A stretch of DNA of 15,958 bases from CAZGVW01 sp964529265 (GTDB lineage Bacteria > Planctomycetota > Phycisphaerae > Phycisphaerales > UBA1924). Every line of letters starts with the position of its first letter. Position 1 is the stretch's first letter. A program made the translations under genes and the position numbers. Shown piece after piece: positions 1 to 6,763 of the stretch. The notes below the pieces were generated by a model. It saw only the letters and a list, made by a program, of their open reading frames with translations. It was not told where the DNA came from and ran no database searches. The stretch lies in contig CAZGVW010000289.1 in the NCBI GenBank assembly GCA_964529265.1, positions 1 to 15,958 on the forward strand, read 5' to 3'.

Positions 1-308
1 ATGCGGAGGACGCGCTCGACCTCGCCGCCGAAATCGGCGTGGCCGGGGGTATCGATGATGTTGATGCGGAACTTTGCGCCGTCGGGGCGGGTGTAGGTGA
101 CGGCGCAGTTCTTGGAGAGGATGGTGATGCCGCGCTCGCGCTCGAGCGGGTTGGAATCCATGATGAGGCCGTGCTGCCCGCCGGCGAGTTTGTCGAGTTC
201 ACCGGCGCGGAACATGCCCGATTGGCGCAGCATTTCGTCCACGAGCGTGGTCTTGCCGTGATCGACGTGCGCGATGATGGCGACGTTGCGGAGGTCGGTG
301 GTGGACAT
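1..308 (-). CDS. typA: GTPase TypA/BipA, N-terminal part (runs off the window)
   Basis: Ribosome-associated translational GTPase of the EF-G-like family, involved in 50S assembly and stress adaptation. About 102 codons are visible, covering the start of the G domain. The G1 loop AHVDHGKTT is at residues 13-21, the G2 segment ERGITI is around 58-63, and the G3 motif DTPGHADFGGEVERV is at 86-100. The pattern of G1, then MDSNPLERERGITI, then HADFGGEVER is characteristic of TypA rather than LepA or EF-G. The ATG at 308 is preceded by a weak GAAAGAG ribosome site. An in-frame ATG at 446 would add 46 low-complexity residues, but the usual family N-terminus fits 308. The remainder lies left of base 1. 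Confidence 0.95.
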   Translation of the reverse strand, partial: MSTTDLRNVAIIAHVDHGKTTLVDEMLRQSGMFRAGELDKLAGGQHGLIMDSNPLERERGITILSKNCAVTYTRPDGAKFRINIIDTPGHADFGGEVERVLR

Positions 309-444
309 GTCGGCTCTTTCGAGGTCCGTCGGGCTTGATCGCGCGGCAGGCTGGGCCTGCGGTGCTCGCAGTGGCTTCTTGGGGTCGGGGGCGGCGAATC
401 CGGCGCCGGAGGATCCTGACGGGCTGCGTTCCCGCAGGGTGGTC

Positions 445-450
445 ATCTTA
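445..450 (-). promoter_or_regulatory. Candidate -10 element (TAAGAT) for typA, in a 193-base gap
   Basis: Minus-strand TAAGAT fits the TANNNT -10 pattern seen repeatedly in this window. It would give typA a leader of about 130 bases. Just downstream the RNA can form a 5-bp hairpin, CTGCG-GGAA-CGCAG (437-424), with a GNRA-type loop. The rest of the gap 309-501 shows nothing recognisable. No -35 is evident, so this is a pattern match only. Confidence 0.3.
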
Positions 451-501
451 GCCGCGGGGGCGCCGGCGTCCACAGCGGGGGCTTTTGATGCGTCTTGGCG
501 C

Positions 502-2052
502 TCACTCCAGGGCGCGGAGGCGGGCGCGGACGCCGCCTTCGATGGCGCGGGCGCTGCCGCGCACTCGGGCGCCGTCTCCCGTGGTCAGGGCGGTCCACTC
601 CACGGATTCAACCCAGCGGAGGCCGGCGAAGGGTTTCTGGAGCGGCCGGCCGGTTTGCTTGAGCGTTTCGAAGAGCGCGGAGGGGCGAACGGCGCCGACG
701 CTGAGAAAGGGCTTGAGGCTCCGATCGGGCTTCGCGGAGATGATTGCATCCGCCGTGCGCACGACGCGCTGCGGATTAAGGCCGCAGACAAGCCAGCCGG
801 ATGGATCTCCCTCGCGGCGGGATCTGCGGTAGGTCCACGCGACTTCGAGGCCGCGCTCCGCGACGAAGGGGATGGCGGACTGATCCGCCGGCAGGATGGT
901 GGCGACGCGGAGGGCCTCCGGAAAATCGCCGTTGAACTCGAAGCGCCACGCGCCCTTCTGGACGCGCTCGCTGAACCACTGGATGAGGCCGTTCATCATG
1001 TCGTCGCCGGCGATGGCGGCGGCGAACGCGTCGGTGAGTTGCACGGCGGCGACGATATCGAGACCGGGATGGCCCTCGGCGGGGTAGATGGCGAGGGCAT
1101 GACGATCGCCGAGGAAGGGTTTGAGGGGTGAATCAGGGGCGGCCCAGAGGAGATCGCCGATGGCGCCCGCGCCGAGGCCGCCGGGCCGGGCGCCGGCGCC
1201 CGATGCGCGCTCCATGATGGCGAGGAGCGCATCCTTCTCCATGGCGTTGAACTCGCCCATTGGCCAGGGCGTGACCGGATCGGGGGCCTGCTCGGGGCGG
1301 GCGATGATCGCGGCGCGGAGCCAGGCGCCATCCAGTTGTGCGACGGCGCCGGCCCACCCCCCCACTCCCGGAGGCAGGCGGGTGTAGAAGAGCGCCTGAG
1401 GTGAATCGATGTCGTGGGCGGCCTGGATGGCGCGGAGATCGCGGAGCGCCGCGGGGCCGCGGGCTGCAGGCGCGCGGGCGGCGGCGGTCGCGAGCAGTTC
1501 GTCGAAGAGTGCGGCGCTCTCGTTGGGCGCGACGAGGGCGATGGCGCCCTGGCGGCCCTTGATGATGGCGAGTTCAAAGCGCGCTTCGACGGAGAGCACG
1601 GGAGTGCGCCACGCGATCTTGCGCGGCGCGACGGGGAGGCGTTTGCGGAGGCGGGCCTCGGCGTCGGCGTCGATCTCGGTGAGGAGGGCCCAGCGCGGGG
1701 GGCCATCCCAGATCCCGCGGCCGACGAGCATGGCGCGGCGGCCGAGGAGGGCATCGAAGGCTTCGTCCTCGGGCCAGCCGAGCGTTCTGGAGAAATCGCG
1801 CCAGCGCTCCCTCGTGTCGGCGAACTCGAAGAGGGCGCCGGCGAGACCGCCGAGTGGCGCGCCCGCGGCGCCGCGGCGGAGGTCGGCGGCGTTCTCGATG
1901 ACGACGATGAGATCGACGTCGGCGGGGAGAGACTCGGCGGCGGAGACGATGTCGGCGGGGCCTGCGCTGCATGCCGCGGCGAGGCGCAGCGCGCAGAATA
2001 TGGCTGTCACCACTTTGCCGAGGGCGCTCAGACGGCCGACCATGGGACTCAT
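502..2052 (-). CDS. Large secreted or lipoprotein-like protein of unknown function
   Basis: About 516 residues; function not recognised. The N-terminus has a basic start, a hydrophobic stretch (about residues 14-28) and a cysteine in an LAAAC context at residue 28. This suggests export and possibly lipidation, though the lipobox is not perfect. The mature part opens with a PADVDLIVVIENAADLRR-type segment followed by a long alpha/beta region rich in Ala, Leu and Arg. That opening recalls planctomycete exported proteins of the DUF3352 kind, which is only an impression. No catalytic motif was identified. The ATG at 2052 overlaps the TGA of the upstream gene as ATGA, implying translational coupling; a second ATG lies at 2043. 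It is the third gene of the sigma/anti-sigma unit, so it may be a sensor partner or a target of that system. Confidence 0.8.
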   Translation of the reverse strand: MSPMVGRLSALGKVVTAIFCALRLAAACSAGPADIVSAAESLPADVDLIVVIENAADLRRGAAGAPLGGLAGALFEFADTRERWRDFSRTLGWPEDEAFDALLGRRAMLVGRGIWDGPPRWALLTEIDADAEARLRKRLPVAPRKIAWRTPVLSVEARFELAIIKGRQGAIALVAPNESAALFDELLATAAARAPAARGPAALRDLRAIQAAHDIDSPQALFYTRLPPGVGGWAGAVAQLDGAWLRAAIIARPEQAPDPVTPWPMGEFNAMEKDALLAIMERASGAGARPGGLGAGAIGDLLWAAPDSPLKPFLGDRHALAIYPAEGHPGLDIVAAVQLTDAFAAAIAGDDMMNGLIQWFSERVQKGAWRFEFNGDFPEALRVATILPADQSAIPFVAERGLEVAWTYRRSRREGDPSGWLVCGLNPQRVVRTADAIISAKPDRSLKPFLSVGAVRPSALFETLKQTGRPLQKPFAGLRWVESVEWTALTTGDGARVRGSARAIEGGVRARLRALE

Positions 2053-2867
2053 TCCGGCAGGATGAAGATCATCTGCCGGAAGGGCTTCTCCGGCAGGCGG
2101 ACCTCCGCCACTCGCTTGATGGACCCGCCCGCGCGCTGCGCCTCGGCGAGGTACGCCGGGGCCTGCGGGCGGAGAGGCGTGAGGGCGACAAACATCGTCC
2201 CGCGGGTGGCGCACTCCGTCCGCTCGCGGTCGGCATCGGCGCACGCGCGACTCGGGCGGCACACGGTGGAGCGCGGCGTGGAGGCGCAGTTGCGCGGCTC
2301 CGACTGCGCGAAGGACATTACGACGGTGACGCTCTTGGTCCTCTGGGGCGCTTCCGGGGCGGGAATCTCGCGGAGAGACTCGACGGCGCCGGTGAGGGCG
2401 GTCAGACCCGCGGCGGCGTCGGCGCGGCCGGCGTTCACGAGTTGCGTGAGCGGCGCGGGCTGCTCGCGAAGGTCGTAGACGCCTGGGGTCTGGCGCTCGA
2501 TCATCCAGGCGCCGGCGAGGGCGACGAGGAAGGACGCGGCAAGGCCCATGCGGCCGGCGGTGACATAGCGGCGAAGCGGCGCGGGCATCCACGGACGGCG
2601 CCGGCCGACCTCGGCGAGGACGGATGACGTGAAATCGGGGGCGCGCACCGGGCGGCGAAGATCGTCGATGAGATCCTGAACGGTGTCGAAACGATCGCGC
2701 TCGCGCGGCTGAGACTCAAGGACGGCGTCGAGGTTGCGGCGGGACTCGTGATCGAGTTCGCGATCGAAGAAGGAATCGATCATCGCATCGAGGTCGGCCT
2801 GAGTGGGCGACTCGACACGCTCGACTTGTCGTCGGCCGAACAGATTGGCCAGCGAGCGCCTCAGCAC
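2049..2867 (-). CDS. Single-pass anti-sigma-like membrane protein with a Cys-rich outer domain
   Basis: About 272 residues. Residues 25-88 resemble the N-terminal helical domain of anti-sigma factors: FFDRELDHESRRNL, then a long helix, then RAPDFTSSVLAEV. The usual HxxxCxxC zinc ligands are absent. A hydrophobic segment at about 101-123 should cross the membrane once. The outer domain has four cysteines at 194, 203, 209 and 219 (spacing Cx8Cx5Cx9C), the only cysteines in the protein. The start is set at GTG 2867 because GGAGG sits 7 bases before it; this start overlaps the end of the sigma gene by 7 bases. Its position directly after an ECF sigma gene makes an anti-sigma role likely, but that is inference because sequence similarity is weak. 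Confidence 0.8.
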   Translation of the reverse strand: MLRRSLANLFGRRQVERVESPTQADLDAMIDSFFDRELDHESRRNLDAVLESQPRERDRFDTVQDLIDDLRRPVRAPDFTSSVLAEVGRRRPWMPAPLRRYVTAGRMGLAASFLVALAGAWMIERQTPGVYDLREQPAPLTQLVNAGRADAAAGLTALTGAVESLREIPAPEAPQRTKSVTVVMSFAQSEPRNCASTPRSTVCRPSRACADADRERTECATRGTMFVALTPLRPQAPAYLAEAQRAGGSIKRVAEVRLPEKPFRQMIFILPE

Positions 2868-3448
2868 TGCCACACCTCCGCAACGGCTGCCCTTCCGGCG
2901 CCGGTGGCCTCGATGCTGCGGCGCATCTTCTGACGGCCGCGGTGGAGGTGGCTCTTGACGGTGCCCTCGGGCATGCTCATGTGCTGGGCGATGAGGGCGA
3001 TGGGCCAATCCTGCTGGTGGAACAGGAGGATGACCTGCCGCTGCTCCGGGCTGAGTTCAGCGAGGGCGCCTTGAAGCGTGTCGCGGGCGTTGCCGCGGAC
3101 TTCTTCGTTGATCGTGGGGCTGGAGGGCGCCGCGTCGGCGCCCTGCCATCCATCGACCACTTCGGTGTCGTAGCGGGGCTTCTGCTTCTGGCTGGCGTTC
3201 ACATAGAGCCGCTTGGCGATGGTGAAGAGCCAGGTGGAGAAGCGGAAGCGCGGATCGAAGCGATCGAGATGGGTGAGCACGCGCACGAAAGCGTCCTGCA
3301 CGATGTCCTCCGCGATATCGGGGCGGCCCGAGAGGCGGAGGATGAAGGCGTACAGGGAGGCCTGATGGGCCTTGATCAGTTTCTCGGCGGAGTCCTTGTC
3401 ACCTTTGCAGGCGAGTTCGATCAGCCGGATTTCCGCGGCGCGGGTCAT
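2861..3448 (-). CDS. ECF (sigma-70 family) RNA polymerase sigma factor, cassette 1
   Basis: About 195 residues, normal for an ECF sigma factor. Region 2 spans about residues 20-92 and includes DIAEDIVQDAFVRVLTHL and the RFRFSTWLFTIAKRLYVNA segment that contacts the -10 element. Region 4 (about 130-180) has LSPEQRQVILLFH followed by the helix-turn-helix IALIAQHMSMPEGTVKSHLHRGRQKM. Two starts are possible: ATG 3460 and ATG 3448. I prefer 3448 because a near-consensus TATGAT lies exactly 7 bases before it, matching the leaderless pattern of several other genes here; that hexamer includes the ATG at 3460. It is the first gene of an overlapping unit with the anti-sigma-like and secreted proteins. 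The target promoters cannot be told from the sequence. Confidence 0.93.
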   Translation of the reverse strand: MTRAAEIRLIELACKGDKDSAEKLIKAHQASLYAFILRLSGRPDIAEDIVQDAFVRVLTHLDRFDPRFRFSTWLFTIAKRLYVNASQKQKPRYDTEVVDGWQGADAAPSSPTINEEVRGNARDTLQGALAELSPEQRQVILLFHQQDWPIALIAQHMSMPEGTVKSHLHRGRQKMRRSIEATGAGRAAVAEVWQC

Positions 3449-3455
3449 GCGTCGA

Positions 3456-3461
3456 ATCATA
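3456..3461 (-). promoter_or_regulatory. -10 element TATGAT of ECF sigma cassette 1
   Basis: Minus-strand TATGAT, one base away from TATAAT, with 7 bases (TCGACGC) between it and the ATG at 3448. A transcript starting about 7 bases downstream would begin at or next to the start codon. No clear -35 is visible. Confidence 0.5.
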
Positions 3462-3506
3462 CCCCGGCCTGAGCGGGCAGTTGCCGGCGAAACGGGTGGA
3501 AGGGCC

Positions 3507-3512
3507 TACTCT
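3507..3512 (+). promoter_or_regulatory. -10 element TACTCT of the divergent hypothetical gene
   Basis: TACTCT is followed by exactly 7 bases (TGGCGAT) and then the ATG at 3520. It mirrors the minus-strand element at 3456-3461, so the 71-base gap between the two start codons holds two divergent, probably leaderless promoters. Confidence 0.45.
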
Positions 3513-3519
3513 TGGCGAT

Positions 3520-3999
3520 ATGGCGATCTCGGACCCGAACACCACCCCCCCACCCCCGGAAGCGGGACCCGAAGCAGGACCGGAAACAGGACCGGAATCG
3601 GGCCGGGGGCCTCACCCGAGCCAGGGGGCGGAGGAAGCGGGAACGGCGCTGACCTGGGTCACGCTCCTGGCGCGGTGGACGGACTTCGCGCGGGCTTCGG
3701 CGGGGTTTCCGAGGGTGGGCGAGGGGGCGCGGTGGCGGGCTTCGGTGGCGCCGGTGATCGGGCTGCAGGCGGTGACGTTCGCGCTGGGGGATTTGCCCCG
3801 GCTGGATGAGGGCGAGCGGAGGGTGGGTCTGGACCTGGCGGAGACGTTGATCGAGCGGCACGAGCGCGAACTGGCGCAGGCTTGGCGCGGGGTGGAATCG
3901 CCGGTCGGGCTGGCGGCGATCGTGGCGGATGCGCGGGGGGCGCTGGCGCTCGCGACGCGGTTGTCAGCCGAAGAGGTTGGCGGGGACGGGTCGGAGTGA
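3520..3999 (+). CDS. Hypothetical protein with Pro/Glu/Gly repeats at the N-terminus
   Basis: About 159 residues; family not recognised. Residues 8-28 are low complexity, with four PE(A/T/S)G units. The rest (about 40-150) looks like a soluble, mostly helical protein with segments such as TWVTLLARWTDFARAS and ERRVGLDLAETLIERHE. No signal peptide or membrane segment is seen. Start 3520 is chosen over an in-frame TTG at 3481 because TACTCT lies 7 bases upstream. Its last 36 bases overlap the end of the convergent metallo-hydrolase gene. The coding case rests on an open frame, strong G/C at third positions and the promoter match; homology would be needed to confirm it. Confidence 0.65.
   Translation: MAISDPNTTPPPPEAGPEAGPETGPESGRGPHPSQGAEEAGTALTWVTLLARWTDFARASAGFPRVGEGARWRASVAPVIGLQAVTFALGDLPRLDEGERRVGLDLAETLIERHERELAQAWRGVESPVGLAAIVADARGALALATRLSAEEVGGDGSE
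3556..3603 (+). repeat. Four tandem 12-base units coding PE(A/T/S)G
   Basis: Four in-frame repeats of 12 bases (CCG GAA xCx GGx) encode PEAG, PEAG, PETG and PESG. Codons ending in A (GGA, GCA, ACA) are more frequent here than in the rest of the gene. It is probably a flexible linker that grew by slippage or duplication. Confidence 0.75.
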
Positions 4000-4860
4000 G
4001 GACGCCGCGGCGGTGGCGATGCGCGATTCCGGGGACGCAGCGTCGCCGGTGGCCCTGATCCAGCGCGTTGGCCTGTGGCGCGGCGCGACGGTGACGGTGT
4101 ACGGCGCGCCGCGGTGGAGATCGGCGACGAGCGAGGGGCGGTTGCATTCTTCGGAGAGGTGGAGGAACACGGCGTGCTCTCGCGGGGCGATGCGCTGTGT
4201 GGCGCTCAGGCACTCTTCGTTGCTGATGTGGCCTGAGCCGCCCATGATGCGGTTCTTGAGGAAGGTCGGGCGGCTGGAAGCGGTCTGCAGGCGCGGGCAG
4301 TAGTTGGATTCGATGGCGAGCAGATCGACGCCGGTGAGGTGGCGGATGAGCGTCTCGGCGACGCGGCCGAAATCGGTGGCGTAGCCGAGGGAGACGCCGC
4401 CGACATCGAAACGGAACGCGGCGACGCCGAGACGATCGTGGCTCAGGAGGATGGGTGAGACGACGATGCCCGTTGCGGGCTCGAAGGGCTCATCGAAGGG
4501 TTCGCTCTGGCGGATGGGGAGGCCGGCGTCGGCGGCGCGGCGCATGTGGCGGCGGTGCAGGCGGAGCGTGGCGCGCTGCGGGAACGCCTGGCCCCAGCCG
4601 GCGTGGCAGTGGTCGCCATCGAGGTGCGTGAGGAAGACATCTTGAACGTCGTCTTCGAGGCTGAGGCCGATGGCGGCGAGCGTTTCGCCGGTTCGCCGCG
4701 GGGAGAGGCCGAGATCGATGAGGGCGACGCGGCGGGCGTGAGGCGTCCGCAGGATGAGGACGGAGCAGTTTCCGCTGGATCCGCTCGCCAGGACTCTCAG
4801 GGCCGCGCCGAAGGGAGGCGAGGCGACCCGGGCGTCCGTGCCGTGGTCGTCGGTGAGCAT
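3964..4860 (-). CDS. Metallo-beta-lactamase-fold hydrolase, WalJ/YycJ-like
   Basis: About 298 residues. Visible motifs are LASGSSGNCSVL (24-35), which is typical of the YycJ/WalJ group; the metal motif THLDGDH (78-84); LLSHD with H141; YATDFG with D163; SNY...MGGSGHISNEE with H211; and HLSEECNRP with H234. The order and spacing fit a dinuclear metal MBL hydrolase, possibly a phosphodiesterase or nuclease. The third position of the HxHxDH motif is Asp (HxDxDH), as in some MBL subgroups. Start ATG 4860 is chosen because TATCCT lies 7 bases upstream and no Shine-Dalgarno is present. A terminator separates it from the upstream B12-fold gene, so it is probably transcribed alone. The 3' end overlaps the convergent gene by 36 bases. 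The substrate is unknown. Confidence 0.9.
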   Translation of the reverse strand: MLTDDHGTDARVASPPFGAALRVLASGSSGNCSVLILRTPHARRVALIDLGLSPRRTGETLAAIGLSLEDDVQDVFLTHLDGDHCHAGWGQAFPQRATLRLHRRHMRRAADAGLPIRQSEPFDEPFEPATGIVVSPILLSHDRLGVAAFRFDVGGVSLGYATDFGRVAETLIRHLTGVDLLAIESNYCPRLQTASSRPTFLKNRIMGGSGHISNEECLSATQRIAPREHAVFLHLSEECNRPSLVADLHRGAPYTVTVAPRHRPTRWIRATGDAASPESRIATAAASSLRPVPANLFG

Positions 4861-4867
4861 GAGGACG

Positions 4868-4873
4868 AGGATA
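4868..4873 (-). promoter_or_regulatory. -10 element TATCCT of the MBL-fold gene
   Basis: Minus-strand TATCCT with 7 bases (CGTCCTC) before the ATG at 4860, consistent with a leaderless transcript. No -35 is recognisable. Confidence 0.45.
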
Positions 4874-4898
4874 GCGAAGATCGCCGGAGGCGCGCAGG

Positions 4899-4936
4899 AA
4901 AAAGAGCAGCGCCCGCCGTTGATGGCGGGGCCGCTC
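4899..4936 (-). terminator. Intrinsic terminator of the B12-fold gene
   Basis: On the minus-strand RNA, GAGCGGC plus CCCGCC pair with GGCGGG plus GCUGCUC. This gives about 13 pairs (one G-U, one bulged C) around the loop AUCAAC, followed immediately by UUUUU. It starts 29 bases after the stop codon at 4965. It is the only hairpin with a clear U-run that I found in the window. Confidence 0.85.
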
Positions 4937-4964
4937 GAGGTGTGATTGCGGGGTGTGGCGGCCG

Positions 4965-5669
4965 TCAGGCGGCGGCGCGCTTGCGCTTGTGGCGGCCGAC
5001 GGTGCGCTGCTCGGCTTCGGCGCGGCGATCGGGGTTCTCGGCCATGACGTGGAGGAGTTCGCGGGGCGAAGTAGCCCAGAGATCGGCGCCGATCTCCTCG
5101 GCGAGGCCCTCGGCGCGGTTGAAGACGCCGCCGCCGACGGCGATCTGGACATCGGACACCGCGCCGATTTCGCGGATGGTGTCGATGAGGGAGCGGATGC
5201 ACGGGAGATCCGAGGGCGCGGATGCGAAGAGCAGCAGGACATCTGGCCGCTGCGACTGGACCTGCGCGAGGATCTCGTCGTTGGCGATGCCGCCGCCGGC
5301 GAAGGACATGGAGTAGCCATCAGCCTCGAGAAGATCGATGGCCATCTGCGCGGCGAGTTCGTCGGCGTCGTTGGGTCCGCACACGGCGAAAACGGTGCGG
5401 CCGCGATCGAGTTGGCGCGTGAACTTGAGGGCCGTCTGATCGACCAGGACGCGCAGGAGGCGCGTGGCCATGTGGTGGCTGAGCGTGGTCATCTGGTCGG
5501 CGCGGTGGAGGCGCTCCACCTTGTCGTAGGCGGGCCAGAAGAGGTCGGTGACGACGGTTTCGGGCGAGGCGCCCTGGCGCAGGGACTCTTCGACGATCTC
5601 GCGGGCGGCCTGACGGTCGCCGTTCACGAGGGTCTCGAAGAGGCGTTCGATGAGGATTTCGTGACTCAC
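4965..5669 (-). CDS. B12-binding-fold protein lacking the cobalamin-ligating His
   Basis: About 234 residues. Residues 4-85 look like the helical cap (B12-binding_2): LIERLFETLVNGDRQAAREI and WPAYDKVERLHRADQMTTLSHHMATRL. The Rossmann-like B12-binding domain follows (about 90-215), with VFAVCGPNDADELAAQMAID, VLLLFAS, QIAVGGGVF and EEIGADLWATSPRELLHVM. The usual DxHxxG motif is replaced by a segment without His, so base-off/His-on cobalamin binding looks unlikely. The tail is basic (GRHKRKRAAA). Start GTG 5669 has GGAG 7 bases upstream; an in-frame ATG at 5786 would add 39 Pro/Gly/Asp-rich residues and remains possible. No DNA-binding domain is present, unlike CarH. The 190-base gap upstream shows no clear promoter. 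The role is unknown, with sensing or partner binding likely. Confidence 0.8.
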   Translation of the reverse strand: MSHEILIERLFETLVNGDRQAAREIVEESLRQGASPETVVTDLFWPAYDKVERLHRADQMTTLSHHMATRLLRVLVDQTALKFTRQLDRGRTVFAVCGPNDADELAAQMAIDLLEADGYSMSFAGGGIANDEILAQVQSQRPDVLLLFASAPSDLPCIRSLIDTIREIGAVSDVQIAVGGGVFNRAEGLAEEIGADLWATSPRELLHVMAENPDRRAEAEQRTVGRHKRKRAAA

Positions 5670-5859
5670 CCCAACACTCCGATCTTTGTTCGCCGCCGCG
5701 GGGGCTCCGCCATCCGAGGGGCGTGGGTCCGTTCGTGAGCCGGCGTCCGTCGCCGGTGGGCGCACCTCGTCGCCCGGCCGGATCATCGAACGGGGTCAGG
5801 TGAGGCCATGATGAATGAGGGGTTGCGCACGAGGGCTTTTCGCGTCCGAGAACGGCTGC

Positions 5860-6675
5860 TCAGGCGGCGACGACGCCCCGATAACACGTGCAGACGCCGA
5901 AGGTGAGGGGTCGCTGGGTGACCGCGTCGAAGCCCGCGCCGCGGATGAGCGAGACGAGCGAGTCGCGCTCGGGGAAGGTCTCGACGGAGCGGGGCAGGTA
6001 CTTATAGGCCCCTGAGCGATCGCGGCTGATGAGCGTGGCGGTGAAGGGCATGACGCGGCGGCAGTAGAAATCGTTCACCCGCGCGATGATCGGGTTGCGG
6101 GGGCGGCTGAACTCCAGAATCACGAGGCGGCCCTTGGGCCGGAGGACGCGCCGGAACTGCGCGAGGGCGCTGGCCGGGTCTGCGACGTTGCGCAGGCCGA
6201 AGGCGATCGTGACGACGTCGAAGGCGGCGTCGGGGACTGGCAGATTCTGCGCATCGCCCTCGACCCAGTCGATGCGGGTGGCCGGCGCGGCGAAGCGGCC
6301 GGCGCGGCGGCGGGCGATCTCGAGCATCTCGGGCGTGAAATCGAGGCCGGTGACGCGGGCGGCGCCGGCGCGGGCGAGGGCGAAGGCCAGGTCGCCGGTG
6401 CCGCAGGCGACATCGAGCGCGGCGTCGCCGGGCCGGAGGGCGGCCTCGCGCACGGCGACTCGGCGCCAGGCCTGGTCGCGGCCGAAGGAGTGCAGGCGGT
6501 TGTTGAGGTCGTAGCGGGGCGCGATGGCGGCGAACATCCGTCGGACTTTTTCGGCCTTGCGCGCACCGTCGTGTGGGTTGTGGGCGAGATCGGAATCGGA
6601 CCACGCGGGCGACCGGGGCGCGAGAGGAGGCTCTGGTGTGTCGCGAGCGCGATCTGTCGGCGCCGTGGCGGGCAT
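5860..6675 (-). CDS. ubiE: UbiE/MenG demethylmenaquinone (ubiquinone) C-methyltransferase
   Basis: SAM-dependent methyltransferase that adds the ring methyl in the last step of menaquinone (or a step of ubiquinone) synthesis. It shows the UbiE signature MFAAIAPRYDLNNRLHSFGR (47-66), the SAM loop LDVACGTGDLA (87-97), acidic TGLDFTPEMLEIAR, the FGLRNVAD segment, and RVLRPKGRLVILEFSRP. Menaquinone is the likelier substrate in planctomycetes (inference). About 40 Pro/Ala/Asp-rich residues precede the family core, longer than in E. coli UbiE. Start ATG 6675 is chosen because TACCAT lies 7 bases upstream; ATGs at 6684 and 6699 are in frame and could be used. It diverges from the M48 protease gene. 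Confidence 0.94.
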   Translation of the reverse strand: MPATAPTDRARDTPEPPLAPRSPAWSDSDLAHNPHDGARKAEKVRRMFAAIAPRYDLNNRLHSFGRDQAWRRVAVREAALRPGDAALDVACGTGDLAFALARAGAARVTGLDFTPEMLEIARRRAGRFAAPATRIDWVEGDAQNLPVPDAAFDVVTIAFGLRNVADPASALAQFRRVLRPKGRLVILEFSRPRNPIIARVNDFYCRRVMPFTATLISRDRSGAYKYLPRSVETFPERDSLVSLIRGAGFDAVTQRPLTFGVCTCYRGVVAA

Positions 6676-6682
6676 GGGCGAC

Positions 6683-6688
6683 ATGGTA
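6683..6688 (-). promoter_or_regulatory. -10 element TACCAT of ubiE
   Basis: Minus-strand TACCAT with 7 bases (GTCGCCC) before ATG 6675. The same hexamer precedes the M19 dipeptidase gene. It is consistent with leaderless transcription. Confidence 0.4.
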
Positions 6689-6731
6689 TGCGGGCGCATG
6701 CGGGGAGCGCGCGGCGTCGCTTCGGGGCCTC

Positions 6732-6738
6732 TACGATA
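6732..6738. promoter_or_regulatory. Two-way -10 element in the ubiE / M48 gap
   Basis: TACGATA reads TACGAT on the plus strand (6732-6737) and TATCGT on the minus strand (6738-6733), so both fit TANNNT. On the plus strand it would give the M48 gene a leader of about 20 bases containing GGAGG at 6753-6757. On the minus strand it would be an alternative upstream start for ubiE. Confidence 0.4.
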
Positions 6739-6763
6739 TGGGCGACTTCGTCGGAGGATTGCG

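Noticed and set aside
1414..2478. Open frame of 354 codons on the plus strand opposite the secreted protein and anti-sigma genes
   Set aside because: It shows compositional bias typical of a shadow frame and spans the coupled junction of two better-supported minus-strand genes. The same applies to 8234-9328 and 13498-14484.
3481..3519. TTG start adding 13 residues to the hypothetical gene
   Set aside because: It has no ribosome site, and it would place the TACTCT promoter element inside the coding sequence.
5670..5786. Longer version of the B12-fold protein starting at ATG 5786
   Set aside because: The extra 39 residues are Pro/Gly/Asp-rich with base usage closer to non-coding sequence, and GTG 5669 has a well-placed GGAG. 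It is not excluded.
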